This document shows positions 1 to 7,340 of a stretch of 29,990 nt of DNA, piece after piece (the stretch's first letter is position 1; each line of letters starts with the position of its first letter). The DNA is from Candidatus Aminicenantota bacterium. GTDB lineage: Bacteria; Acidobacteriota; Aminicenantia; UBA2199. A program made the position numbers and the translations under genes. The DNA lies in NCBI GenBank assembly GCA_020355945.1, contig CP070627.1, positions 8,257,112 through 8,287,101 on the forward strand. Reading direction: 5' to 3'. The notes under the pieces are model-generated. The model made no database searches. It was not told where the DNA came from and saw only the letters and a list, made by a program, of their open reading frames with translations.

Positions 1-2
1 AG

Positions 3-1796
3 AAAAACTATGGAGACCAAATGGTTTCGCATGAGGACGTATGGGAAATCATGAAGGCACCTCTTCAAGAAAAGGATGGTTTCATACCTTCTTTGATTCT
101 TCTCCTGGACGGGTTCAATGAGATAACCCTGGATAAACGGGAACTATTGATCGAGATGAGGCAATTGATCGAGCAAGCAAAGGGCGTTCAGATTGTAATC
201 ACCAGCCGTTATGATGTACGAGGGAATTTTAATTGGACCGAATTCCATTTGTTGAAATTGATGGAACTGGAAGATAAGCAAGTGGATTTATATTTGCAAG
301 AACAAGGCACACCAGTACCAGGTATTGTTACCGAAGGAGACAGTAATCGACTTCGGCAGCTCATAAAAAACCCCATGATGTTGACGCTGTATGCTTCTAG
401 CTGCGAAGTTCAAAAGGACCATCTGCAGGACAATAATTGTGATTTTAAGAAAAGGGTGGAAACGCCGGGAGAGCTATTATGGAACTTTTTAGAAGCACAG
501 GTGGCACGTTTGCCGGAACGTCTTGGAGATGATTCGAGCAAGCAGTGGCTTTATAAATTCTTGTTAAAATTCCTGCTGCCTGCCTTCGGCTATGAAATGG
601 AAAAAGCAGGACAATTTGAGTTTAACAGGAATGAGTTGAATGAGATTATCCAAAAATACTGTATACGCTTTTCCGAAGAGGATTTTTTCCTGCCTTTCCC
701 TGGATATGAGATGCATATAGATGATTTGGATTTGGGAGAATGTCCCGGCGTCAAAGAAAAAATACAAAGGAGAGCGAAAATAATAAAGATTGTATACGAA
801 GAGTTGTTGATGATGGTAAATGAAGGTAATTCATTCCGTTTTTTACACCAAAACTTCCGGGATTTTTTCGCGGCTCTTCACCTGTTGAACGAGGCAGTGA
901 TAAGTGTGAGCAAGGGTGAGATTCCCGGGGTATTAAAGGAACGCCTACTGGATTATTTTATACGCCGTATGCTGGGGGAAATAGAAGGGGAGCACCGCTG
1001 TAAGCCTTACCTGGTGAAAGATGAGGGCTGGAAAATCGATATAAATAGGGAAAACCTGTTATACCAGGTGCTTGATTTATGCCGGGGAAAATTTGGGGAA
1101 GAGGTGGGGTTTGCGGTTTGGAACATCGTGACCATATGGAAAGAGGTGCGGGGGGAGTTAAGTGGCGCGGATTTATCCAATCTGGATTTATCAGTAGTAC
1201 CCTTGAATGGTGTTTTGTGCAGCCGTTTTTATGAAGACCAATACTTAGTGGCGGTTTTTGATGGATCGCGAGTCCATGATAAAAACCTATTGTCCTGGGG
1301 GCATTCGTCTTTGATAAACAGCGCAGTATACAGCCCGGATGGTAAAAAAATCCTTTCCGCTTCTTCTGATCACACCATAAAAGAGTGGGATGCGGGAACG
1401 GGCGAATGTGTGAAAACCCTGACCGGACATTTGGAGCATGTAATAAGCGCAGTGTACAACTCGGATGGAAAAAAAATCCTATCTACTTCCATTTGTCACA
1501 CCATCAAAGAGTGGGACGCGGCTACCGGCAAATGCCTTAAAATCCATCAAAAAGAAAGAGATGATAACCCCCAAATCCCCGGATACCCACCAAACGATAC
1601 GAATATAAAATTAAGATATAATAATATTGATAATATAGTATATGTACCGGATGAATCCAGAAAGGGTAAAGAACGTGAGTTAATCAATATCCCGGGTCTT
1701 TTCATCCAGGGCTGTTCCTTTCAAAACCTGGAAAAAAGGAGCCAATTGTCTAAAGAGGGGCTGGAAATTTTGAGGCAATACCATGCCAAAGTATGA
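3..1796 (+). CDS. NACHT-family NTPase with C-terminal WD40 repeats, 5' end outside window
   Basis: The frame is open to the left edge, so the N-terminus and the Walker A loop lie upstream; the ATG at 21 has no ribosome binding site and is probably internal. Visible near the start are a Walker B-like LLLDGFNEI and, about 30 residues later, VITSRYD, the order and spacing of a NACHT/STAND ATPase. A helical region follows, with FLHQNFRDFFAALHLL, typical of the segment after the NACHT core. A short pentapeptide-like stretch (GADLSNLDLS) precedes two WD40 repeats (about residues 430-510 counting from position 21), each ending IKEWDA-TG. The tail contains NIPGLFIQGCSFQNL. NACHT proteins are signal-transducing NTPases, many of them in anti-phage defence; the role here is inference. 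Two repeats are too few for a closed propeller. Confidence 0.85.
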   Translation, partial: KNYGDQMVSHEDVWEIMKAPLQEKDGFIPSLILLLDGFNEITLDKRELLIEMRQLIEQAKGVQIVITSRYDVRGNFNWTEFHLLKLMELEDKQVDLYLQEQGTPVPGIVTEGDSNRLRQLIKNPMMLTLYASSCEVQKDHLQDNNCDFKKRVETPGELLWNFLEAQVARLPERLGDDSSKQWLYKFLLKFLLPAFGYEMEKAGQFEFNRNELNEIIQKYCIRFSEEDFFLPFPGYEMHIDDLDLGECPGVKEKIQRRAKIIKIVYEELLMMVNEGNSFRFLHQNFRDFFAALHLLNEAVISVSKGEIPGVLKERLLDYFIRRMLGEIEGEHRCKPYLVKDEGWKIDINRENLLYQVLDLCRGKFGEEVGFAVWNIVTIWKEVRGELSGADLSNLDLSVVPLNGVLCSRFYEDQYLVAVFDGSRVHDKNLLSWGHSSLINSAVYSPDGKKILSASSDHTIKEWDAGTGECVKTLTGHLEHVISAVYNSDGKKILSTSICHTIKEWDAATGKCLKIHQKERDDNPQIPGYPPNDTNIKLRYNNIDNIVYVPDESRKGKERELINIPGLFIQGCSFQNLEKRSQLSKEGLEILRQYHAKV

Positions 1797-1875
1797 AAAT
1801 TACAAATTACAAAATACAATGCACCTGTCTAAAAAAAGGCAGGTGCCGTATTCCAAATCACAAATTACAAATTAC
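1797..1875. repeat. Heptamer tandem repeats (AAATTAC) flanking a hairpin
   Basis: Two short arrays of the heptamer AAATTAC (1797-1817 with one degenerate copy; 1855-1875 with one degenerate copy) flank a 7-bp stem, GCACCTG at 1821-1827 with CAGGTGC at 1840-1846. The hairpin is not followed by a T-run, so it does not look like a standard terminator although it sits directly behind the NACHT gene. Confidence 0.65.
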
Positions 1876-1958
1876 AAACCAAGAGGTGATTGGGTAACGC
1901 ATTATTGAATTCCTTTAGTTTGCAAGATGTTTAGGCAGTGAGGAAGGCTTATTAGAAC

Positions 1959-1979
1959 GGTCATTGGTCATTAGTTATT
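1959..1979. repeat. Heptamer tandem repeat (GGTCATT)
   Basis: GGTCATT occurs twice in tandem, followed by a degenerate copy AGTTATT. It lies in the gene-free stretch 1797-2089, which otherwise shows only low-complexity G/A-rich sequence around 2005-2035 and no credible ORF. Confidence 0.5.
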
Positions 1980-2089
1980 GGTATGGCCTGAATTTGCTGT
2001 CATTGGTGAGTGAGGTGAGAAGGTAAGAAGGTTAAATATGAGGTTTAAAGCTTCGATACCCGATGTGCAGGCTCAAATATTGCCAAACA

Positions 2090-2118
2090 TTGAAATACTA
2101 ATGAATTTGTTCTATAAT
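2090..2118 (+). promoter_or_regulatory. Sigma-70-type promoter for the dCTP deaminase operon
   Basis: TTGAAA at 2090-2095, a 17-bp spacer and a perfect TATAAT at 2113-2118. A second TATAAT lies at 2124-2129. The expected start of transcription is about 40 bases before the ATG at 2162. Confidence 0.7.
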
Positions 2119-2161
2119 AGGGGTATAATGAGATTAATTATTTTTATTGACAGGAGTTTTT

Positions 2162-3313
2162 ATGGCTGTGAATGAATGGGATAATTGGCGGCCCGGCGTT
2201 TTAAATAAGGATCAAATCAAAGCTCTGGATTGCAGCGGAAAGTTAGAAAGATTCAATATGGAAGCCCTGGACCATTCAGCTATAGACCTCCATATAAGTG
2301 ATATCGGTCACAAAATGAGAGGCTCTGTAAAACCACTCAACGATGTTGATATCTCTAACAGTATACTTTCCTTTAGAGAAAAAGACGATGATTTTAAAAG
2401 AGATGGCAAATTCTATCTAAAGAAAGCCAAGACCTATATTTTCCAACTTGAAGAATCTCTAAATTTAAAAGGAACAAAAATTTCCGCTCAAGCCACAGGA
2501 AAAAGTACCTATGGCAGACTGGACATACTAACCAGACTATTAACCAATTTTTCAGTCAGTTTTGACACCATTGCAAGCGATTATAAAGGATCTCTATGGG
2601 TAGAGGTAACGCCTATTACATTTCCGGTAATAATTGAGCCCGGAATATCATTAAACCAACTAAGGTTGTTAAAGGGAGAACCAAGAAACTGCCGTATTAA
2701 AGAAGAAGAATTACATTTATGGGGTGATTTGATTTTAAATACGAATGATTCTAAAGAAGAAGGACAAAATAATCTTACTTTAAGCCTGGACGAAGATCCA
2801 GTCTTGAAAAACGGTATTTGTGCATTTAAAGCAAAGGAAATTGATGATAACGATGAAAGTAACTTTATTGACTTAACAAAGGACTTTAGTAAAGAGGAAA
2901 ACAAGTATGATCCTAAAATATATTGGGAGTCAGAGTCAGTATCAAGTAAAGAAAAATATTTGCCAATTGAAACAGAAAGGTTCTACATATTACGATCCAT
3001 TGAACGATTTAAATTACCAAAAAGTGTTGCCATTTATTGCCAGGCAGTAACAGAAACCCTGGGGGAGCTGAGAATTCATTATGCAGGATTTGTACATCCA
3101 TTATTTGGACAGGGTCGCGCGGACGACTTTGGCGCACCACTTATATTTGAAGTAAGAGGGCACAATATCGATACGATACTTCGTCATGGCGAGACATTGG
3201 CAAAGCTTGAATATTATTGGATGTCTCAAGATGCTGGGGAAGAACAAAAGGACAGCCCTTACAATAACCAAGAATTAACTTTATCAAAAATTTTTAAAAA
3301 ATGGGAAGAGTGA
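2162..3313 (+). CDS. dCTP deaminase family protein (long, two-part form)
   Basis: Resembles the long 2'-deoxycytidine 5'-triphosphate deaminases, which convert dCTP to dUTP. The motif AQATGKSTYGRLD (residues 109-121) matches the conserved Ser-x-x-x-Arg region of Dcd (Ser111/Arg115 in E. coli; here Ser115/Arg119), and a Glu in WVEV (Glu148) is a candidate for the catalytic Glu. A second, C-terminal part has ELRIHYAGFVHPLFG, typical of the second half of these proteins. At 383 residues it is about twice the size of E. coli Dcd, as expected for the two-part form. The in-frame TTG at 2147 is less likely than ATG 2162, which has CAGGAG at 2151-2156. Only 3 bp separate it from the next gene, so the two are cotranscribed. 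It may serve ordinary dUTP supply or a nucleotide-depletion defence role. Confidence 0.82.
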   Translation: MAVNEWDNWRPGVLNKDQIKALDCSGKLERFNMEALDHSAIDLHISDIGHKMRGSVKPLNDVDISNSILSFREKDDDFKRDGKFYLKKAKTYIFQLEESLNLKGTKISAQATGKSTYGRLDILTRLLTNFSVSFDTIASDYKGSLWVEVTPITFPVIIEPGISLNQLRLLKGEPRNCRIKEEELHLWGDLILNTNDSKEEGQNNLTLSLDEDPVLKNGICAFKAKEIDDNDESNFIDLTKDFSKEENKYDPKIYWESESVSSKEKYLPIETERFYILRSIERFKLPKSVAIYCQAVTETLGELRIHYAGFVHPLFGQGRADDFGAPLIFEVRGHNIDTILRHGETLAKLEYYWMSQDAGEEQKDSPYNNQELTLSKIFKKWEE

Positions 3314-3316
3314 CTC

Positions 3317-4318
3317 ATGTGGAAAGATTTTCATATTAATTCGGAAATAAAAATTGCAACATTGGCCGAGGAGATAACCAATGGAATGTACCAACACGAC
3401 CTGAAAAGATTGGTTGAAATAGTAGATGATAAATATCCCGGAATTGACATATGGTTCAAAAAAAAGGTCTTGCCCGGACTGAAGGAAAAGGAAAGATTCG
3501 CCTATTTAGTATATCACAAAAATAATCCGGTTGGCTCAGCTATCATTAAAAAGGGAGAGGAAGCGAAATTGTGCAGTATGCGTATTGCCCCGGGATACGA
3601 GCAAAAAGGGATAGGTAGTCTCCTAATTTCATTAATGGGCAGAGAAATAAGAAATTATGCTGGAAAAGTTTACTTTACGGCTCCTGAAAGCACATATATC
3701 AAATATAAATCATTTTTTGATAATTGGGGTTTCAAGTGTTCAGGCCAGGCGGGGGTACAATACAGGCTATTTGATAAAGAACTTTTTTGCCAGGCTGATG
3801 CTCAAGAATTGTGGCAAAAAGTAATTCAAAACCTGGATAAATTATTTGATCAATTTACCCTGGTTGGGAATCCCAGGCATCCTGATATCGTAATGAGTAT
3901 AAAGCCTGAATACGCGGATGAGATCAAAAAGAAGAAGAAAAGAGTAGAGATCAGGAGAAAATTTAATAAAAAATGGGAAGGTGCGTATGCGATGTTATAT
4001 TCGTCCAAACCGGCCCAAGAATTTTTTGGAGAAGCCAGGATAAGCAAAGTTGTCGAAGACTCCCCGGAAAAAATCTGGGGACTATTTAATCCTGAGCTGG
4101 GAGTTGATAAAAATAAATTTTTTCAATACTGTTATGGGGTTGAAACGGTAAGTGCATTGGTTCTTTCAGACATTGAAATTTTCAGGACCGGTATTCTTAA
4201 ATCCCAAATAGAGTTTTTGATTAATGAAGAATTAAAGCCTCCTCAATCTCATTTCGGGGTAAAAGAAAACACCAATTGGCCTACAACTGCTTTACTTAGT
4301 TACTTATTATTAGCATAA
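3317..4318 (+). CDS. GNAT acetyltransferase-ASCH domain fusion protein
   Basis: Residues about 50-150 carry a GNAT fold: MRIAPGYEQKGIGSLLISLM contains the Q-x-x-G-x-G acetyl-CoA loop. Residues about 190-300 look like an ASCH domain: VMSIKPEYADEIKKKKKRVE followed by IRRKF, then a strand region ending in FGEARI. ASCH is a PUA-like fold that binds RNA or modified nucleosides. The likely start has GGAAGAG at 3304-3310 inside the upstream gene. The pairing with a dCTP deaminase-family gene suggests a substrate related to nucleotides, tRNA or modified bases, but none can be named from sequence. No membrane segment or signal peptide is seen. Confidence 0.75.
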   Translation: MWKDFHINSEIKIATLAEEITNGMYQHDLKRLVEIVDDKYPGIDIWFKKKVLPGLKEKERFAYLVYHKNNPVGSAIIKKGEEAKLCSMRIAPGYEQKGIGSLLISLMGREIRNYAGKVYFTAPESTYIKYKSFFDNWGFKCSGQAGVQYRLFDKELFCQADAQELWQKVIQNLDKLFDQFTLVGNPRHPDIVMSIKPEYADEIKKKKKRVEIRRKFNKKWEGAYAMLYSSKPAQEFFGEARISKVVEDSPEKIWGLFNPELGVDKNKFFQYCYGVETVSALVLSDIEIFRTGILKSQIEFLINEELKPPQSHFGVKENTNWPTTALLSYLLLA

Positions 4319-4342
4319 TATAAAATATAAGGACAGGCAAAA

Positions 4343-4632
4343 ATTTTGCACCTCTGAGGTCCCCCCGGGTACCCTGGCAGGTACTCCCCTGCACCTTAAA
4401 GGTACCCCTGAGTACCCCTTCAGGTCCCCTCCTGCACCTCAAATATGCAATTTTGAACCTCTTTGGTTCAACGGTAGAGCTTTCGGGGTACCTGCCAGTA
4501 CCTCAAATATGCAATTTTGCACCCTAAAGCGTCAACGTTGAAGCTTCAAGGTATTAGCGGGGAGCTTCGAGGTACTCGCATGTACCTTCCGGATATTCCT
4601 TTGCACCTTAAAGCTTCAACGATGGACTTTCC
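4343..4632. repeat. Degenerate interspersed short-motif repeat region
   Basis: Most of the gene-free stretch 4319-4797. The decamer GCACCTTAAA or a one-base variant occurs at 4391, 4434, 4519 and 4613. ACCTCAAATATGCAATTTTG occurs exactly at 4436-4455 and 4500-4519, 64 bp apart. GGTACC occurs at 4368, 4401 and 4487. AAGCTTCAA occurs at 4541 and 4621. No start codon, ribosome binding site or family match supports a protein here. The sequence 'GTGCCCCTGACCCC' near 4709 looks like debris of another dispersed repeat. Confidence 0.6.
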
Positions 4633-4754
4633 CGAATTAATAAAGTATTTATTTACTCCGGGGTTTCCTCATCGGGATTTGAAAATTGCCTTTTGAGAGA
4701 AAAATAAGTGCCCCTGACCCCAAACTTTTAAAATAGGTAAAAAGTCAGCCAATG

Positions 4755-4775
4755 GAACTTTTTTGAAAAAAGTTC
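4755..4775. promoter_or_regulatory. Perfect palindrome upstream of DUF4097 gene
   Basis: GAACTTTTTT and AAAAAAGTTC are exact complements around a single G, centred 33 bp before the ATG at 4798. It could be an operator or form a hairpin in the leader. It is not followed by a T-run, so it is unlikely to be a terminator. Confidence 0.4.
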
Positions 4776-4797
4776 GTTTTTACTATAAGGAGGCACA

Positions 4798-5538
4798 ATG
4801 AAAACTAAGTTGCTGATATTCATATTCGTCGTGATTGCCTATGCTTTTTTTGCTTTTGGTTCCCCGGATGAAAATACCATCAAACGCTCATTTACTATTA
4901 ACCAGGAAGGTACTGTCCGCTTGGAGACCCTTCGAGGTGACATCCAGGTCTCTACTCACGGCGGGAATGAGGTTAAACTGGAAGCCATTGTATCTACAGG
5001 GGACGATGACAGGGCTGAATTTGAAAAAGTGAAACTGGAATTTGAAGCCGATGCCAATTCCGTAATCATCTATACCTCACCCAACATTATCTCGTTAAAG
5101 GCTGATATCGATTATTATCTGAAAGTCCCTGAAAAGTTGAAATCTCTTCGATTATCTACCCGCAGTGGTAAAATAAAAACAAGGGGGACATACAGGGATA
5201 TTGATTTAAAAACAGCCAATGGTGAGATTGATTTCAGCGGTGAGTTTACAGGATGTAAATTGAGATCTGCCAATGGTGATATTGATGTATATATGAGGGA
5301 TACGCTTAAAGGTGATGTCACTGTTGAAAGTACCAACGGTTCCATCAAGATCGCCTTTAAACCCGGGTCCGGTTTCGCGGTGGAAGGCAAGACACTCACG
5401 GGTAGTATTCGCAGTGAATTCGATACCACTACAACCAGTGACCTGGAGGGTTCTAAAATCAAAGGCACAATTAATGACGGTACCTATAAACTTAACCTGG
5501 CCACTGTCAATGGCAATATCCAATTATTGAGACAATAG
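4798..5538 (+). CDS. Secreted DUF4097 (adhesin-like beta-solenoid) protein
   Basis: A 246-residue protein with an N-terminal hydrophobic segment (LLIFIFVVIAYAFFAF) that should act as a signal peptide. The rest is a regular series of short beta strands punctuated by xGDI, xGEI, NGDID, NGSIK and NGNIQ turns, characteristic of the DUF4097 family, predicted to form a right-handed beta-helix in the periplasm or on the surface. AAGGAGG at 4787-4793 fixes the start. It converges on the lipid kinase gene with only 35 bp between stop codons. The family has no established biochemical role; in some bacteria its genes sit near anti-sigma factors, but none is visible here. Confidence 0.8.
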   Translation: MKTKLLIFIFVVIAYAFFAFGSPDENTIKRSFTINQEGTVRLETLRGDIQVSTHGGNEVKLEAIVSTGDDDRAEFEKVKLEFEADANSVIIYTSPNIISLKADIDYYLKVPEKLKSLRLSTRSGKIKTRGTYRDIDLKTANGEIDFSGEFTGCKLRSANGDIDVYMRDTLKGDVTVESTNGSIKIAFKPGSGFAVEGKTLTGSIRSEFDTTTTSDLEGSKIKGTINDGTYKLNLATVNGNIQLLRQ

Positions 5539-5546
5539 GTCCATGC

Positions 5547-5565
5547 CCCCCTGACCGCCGGAGGC
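5547..5565. repeat. Dispersed 19-bp repeat, copy 1 (copy 2 at 22604-22622)
   Basis: CCCCTGACCGCCGGAGGCA lies between two convergent stop codons. The same 19-mer with one change (A to G at the seventh base) is at 22604-22622, inside the kinase ORF. Its GC-rich, partly self-complementary character suggests a dispersed palindromic-type repeat. Confidence 0.5.
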
Positions 5566-5573
5566 AGCAGGAT

Positions 5574-6521
5574 TTATATCCTGAAGTTCACGCTTTTTTC
5601 AATGATTCGAAATTCAGCCGGTATGCTTTTCCCGATTTCACCATCATACTCGATGTTAACCGTATTATCTTCATCTTCTGCTGCCGGATAAACCTTAATG
5701 TCCCTGACCCGTTTGATGGTCACTTTAGGGTGTTTGTCCAGGGTCCCGGTGTACAAGAGCCTGGAATTTTTAATGACTTCAAACCTGCCCATGTTTTCCA
5801 CCAGTACCAGGTCAAAGTAGCCGTCATCGGGTTCTGCTTCCGGTGCAATGATCATGCCGCCGCCAAATATCCGGCCATTGGCTACCGCCCCGATTAAAAA
5901 CCGGCTGCTGATTTCCTCGGTATCATCGATCACTACTCTCACTTTTTTGCTTTTATAGGTCCTGATCGTAGAGAGAAGCCCCAGGTAATAAGAAAAGGCG
6001 CCCCGTTTCCTGGAGGGAACAGCAGCGATATTCCTTGATACCTCGGCTCCCAGGCCAAAATCAGCAACATTAATAAAATATGCACTGGAACGTTCCGCTT
6101 CGGAAGAATCAAAATTAAAGGTGATTTTTCCTACATCGATGGCTTTGACTCCTGAGTTTTTGATTGCCTCGACAGAGCCTTTAAAATCCCTGGGAATCTT
6201 TAAATGGCGAACAAAATCAGAACCCGTGCCTGAAGGGATAATCCCCAGCGCTGCCTCCTCGTTGACCGCTTGCTGGGAATCTTGTTGAAAATAGCCATTG
6301 GTGATTTCATTTAAAGTCCCGTCACCACCAACGCCAATAATCAAATCAAAACCATCTTTTAACAAATCCCTGGCAATTTCTGTGGCTTGTTTGGGTCTTT
6401 CCGTAAAAATGTACTTGTACTCATTGAAATAATGCTTGATGATTTCTTTAATGGTATTCCAGCGCTGACCCGTTTTCCCCCGGGCCGACAAGGGGTTGAC
6501 AATAACATGTACTTTTTCCAT
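5574..6521 (-). CDS. Diacylglycerol/lipid kinase family protein (YegS/BmrU-like)
   Basis: A soluble lipid kinase that phosphorylates diacylglycerol or a related lipid with ATP on the inner face of the membrane. Motifs: IVNPLSARGK at the N-terminus, the nucleotide-binding GVGGDGTLNE (residues 63-72) and IIPSGTGSDF (94-103), and in the C-terminal beta domain GGGMIIAPEAEPDDGYFDLV and an acidic region ending NIEYDGE. At 315 residues it has the usual length. The ATG at 6521 is preceded on the minus strand by AAAGGA. It is separated from the upstream transglycosylase gene by about 100 bp containing a heptamer repeat, so it may have its own promoter. The substrate cannot be told from the sequence. 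Confidence 0.88.
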   Translation of the reverse strand: MEKVHVIVNPLSARGKTGQRWNTIKEIIKHYFNEYKYIFTERPKQATEIARDLLKDGFDLIIGVGGDGTLNEITNGYFQQDSQQAVNEEAALGIIPSGTGSDFVRHLKIPRDFKGSVEAIKNSGVKAIDVGKITFNFDSSEAERSSAYFINVADFGLGAEVSRNIAAVPSRKRGAFSYYLGLLSTIRTYKSKKVRVVIDDTEEISSRFLIGAVANGRIFGGGMIIAPEAEPDDGYFDLVLVENMGRFEVIKNSRLLYTGTLDKHPKVTIKRVRDIKVYPAAEDEDNTVNIEYDGEIGKSIPAEFRIIEKSVNFRI

Positions 6522-6589
6522 TATTTTTTCCTTTTACAAATGAATTTAAATCGTTCATCATCTAATCCTGACTGCTAAGCCTTAATTTT

Positions 6590-6617
6590 AATTGTCAATT
6601 GTCAATTGTCAATTGTT
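6590..6617. repeat. Heptamer tandem repeat (AATTGTC)x3 + AATTGTT
   Basis: Four perfect or near-perfect 7-bp units between two minus-strand genes. Each junction contains the palindrome CAATTG, so the array could form alternative hairpins in mRNA. Confidence 0.75.
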
Positions 6618-6622
6618 AATTA

Positions 6623-7336
6623 TTACTCGATAACGGTCACAGGACCCGGGGCATTGGATGGGTATTTGTCGGTGATCATTATTCTTCCATCTTTGGTGCG
6701 ATATTGATAGATTTTTGTGGTAATTTTGGGGCTGAAAAAGTTGCTGTAGGCCATACCCATATATTTCATTACCCGTTTGATAAAAGTCCGGGTTTCTTTG
6801 TATGGAGGAACGCCCTTATACTTTTTGACTGCCTCTTCTCCGGCATTGTAAGCCGCCAGGGTTAAAGGGATGCTCCTGTTGTATTTTACATAGAGATATT
6901 TTAAATGCCTGACCCCGGCTTCCAGGTTTTGATCCGCATTGTAGCGGTTGACCACCCCGTATTTCAGTGCAGTATCCTGCATCAATTGCATAATTCCTAC
7001 AGCTCCCTTTTTGGAGACCGCAAAGGGATTAAACCCGGATTCCGCCCTGGCCACTGCAATAATCAATGATTCTTTTAAGCCGTATTTACCGGCAAGTTTT
7101 CTTATTTTTACCAGGTATTTCTCAGGGACTTTGGACAGGGAAGGAGATGAAGGTACAAAGGTGAGTCCACCGGTTCTGCGTTTATAAACCCTGGGGCTTT
7201 CTTTAGAGGGGAGCGGCTCATTGGTTATGATTAAATTTCCGTTTTTATCCTGGCGGACAATGATCTCAGCGAATGCCTCCGAAGGTATAAAACACAATAT
7301 CAGCGCGATCAACGTTAATGGTTTTAACCTTTTCAT
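6623..7336 (-). CDS. Lytic transglycosylase (SLT domain) with signal peptide
   Basis: A periplasmic peptidoglycan-cleaving enzyme. Residues 1-23 form a signal peptide ending AFA. Residues about 75-195 are an SLT domain: AVARAESGFNPFAVSKKGAV with the catalytic Glu99 of the ES motif, GIMQLM, and LAAYNAGEEAVKKY. Short segments before and after it (DKNGNLIITNEP and YRTKDGRIMITDKYP) resemble DUF4124-like beta hairpins flanking the catalytic domain on both sides. The gene starts 4 bp after the alaS stop and is the third gene of the pilT-alaS operon. Transglycosylases next to pilus genes often open the wall for pilus assembly; that link here is inference. Confidence 0.9.
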   Translation of the reverse strand: MKRLKPLTLIALILCFIPSEAFAEIIVRQDKNGNLIITNEPLPSKESPRVYKRRTGGLTFVPSSPSLSKVPEKYLVKIRKLAGKYGLKESLIIAVARAESGFNPFAVSKKGAVGIMQLMQDTALKYGVVNRYNADQNLEAGVRHLKYLYVKYNRSIPLTLAAYNAGEEAVKKYKGVPPYKETRTFIKRVMKYMGMAYSNFFSPKITTKIYQYRTKDGRIMITDKYPSNAPGPVTVIE

Positions 7337-7340
7337 TTTA

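Noticed and set aside
1821..1846. Rho-independent terminator behind the NACHT gene
   Set aside because: The stem is followed by mixed sequence with no T-run.
4343..4632. CRISPR array
   Set aside because: Motifs are short, spaced irregularly and mixed; there is no constant repeat-spacer pattern and no cas gene.
5115..5530. Several overlapping ORFs antisense or frameshifted to the DUF4097 gene
   Set aside because: The DUF4097 frame has a signal peptide, ribosome binding site and family pattern; the others are shadows.
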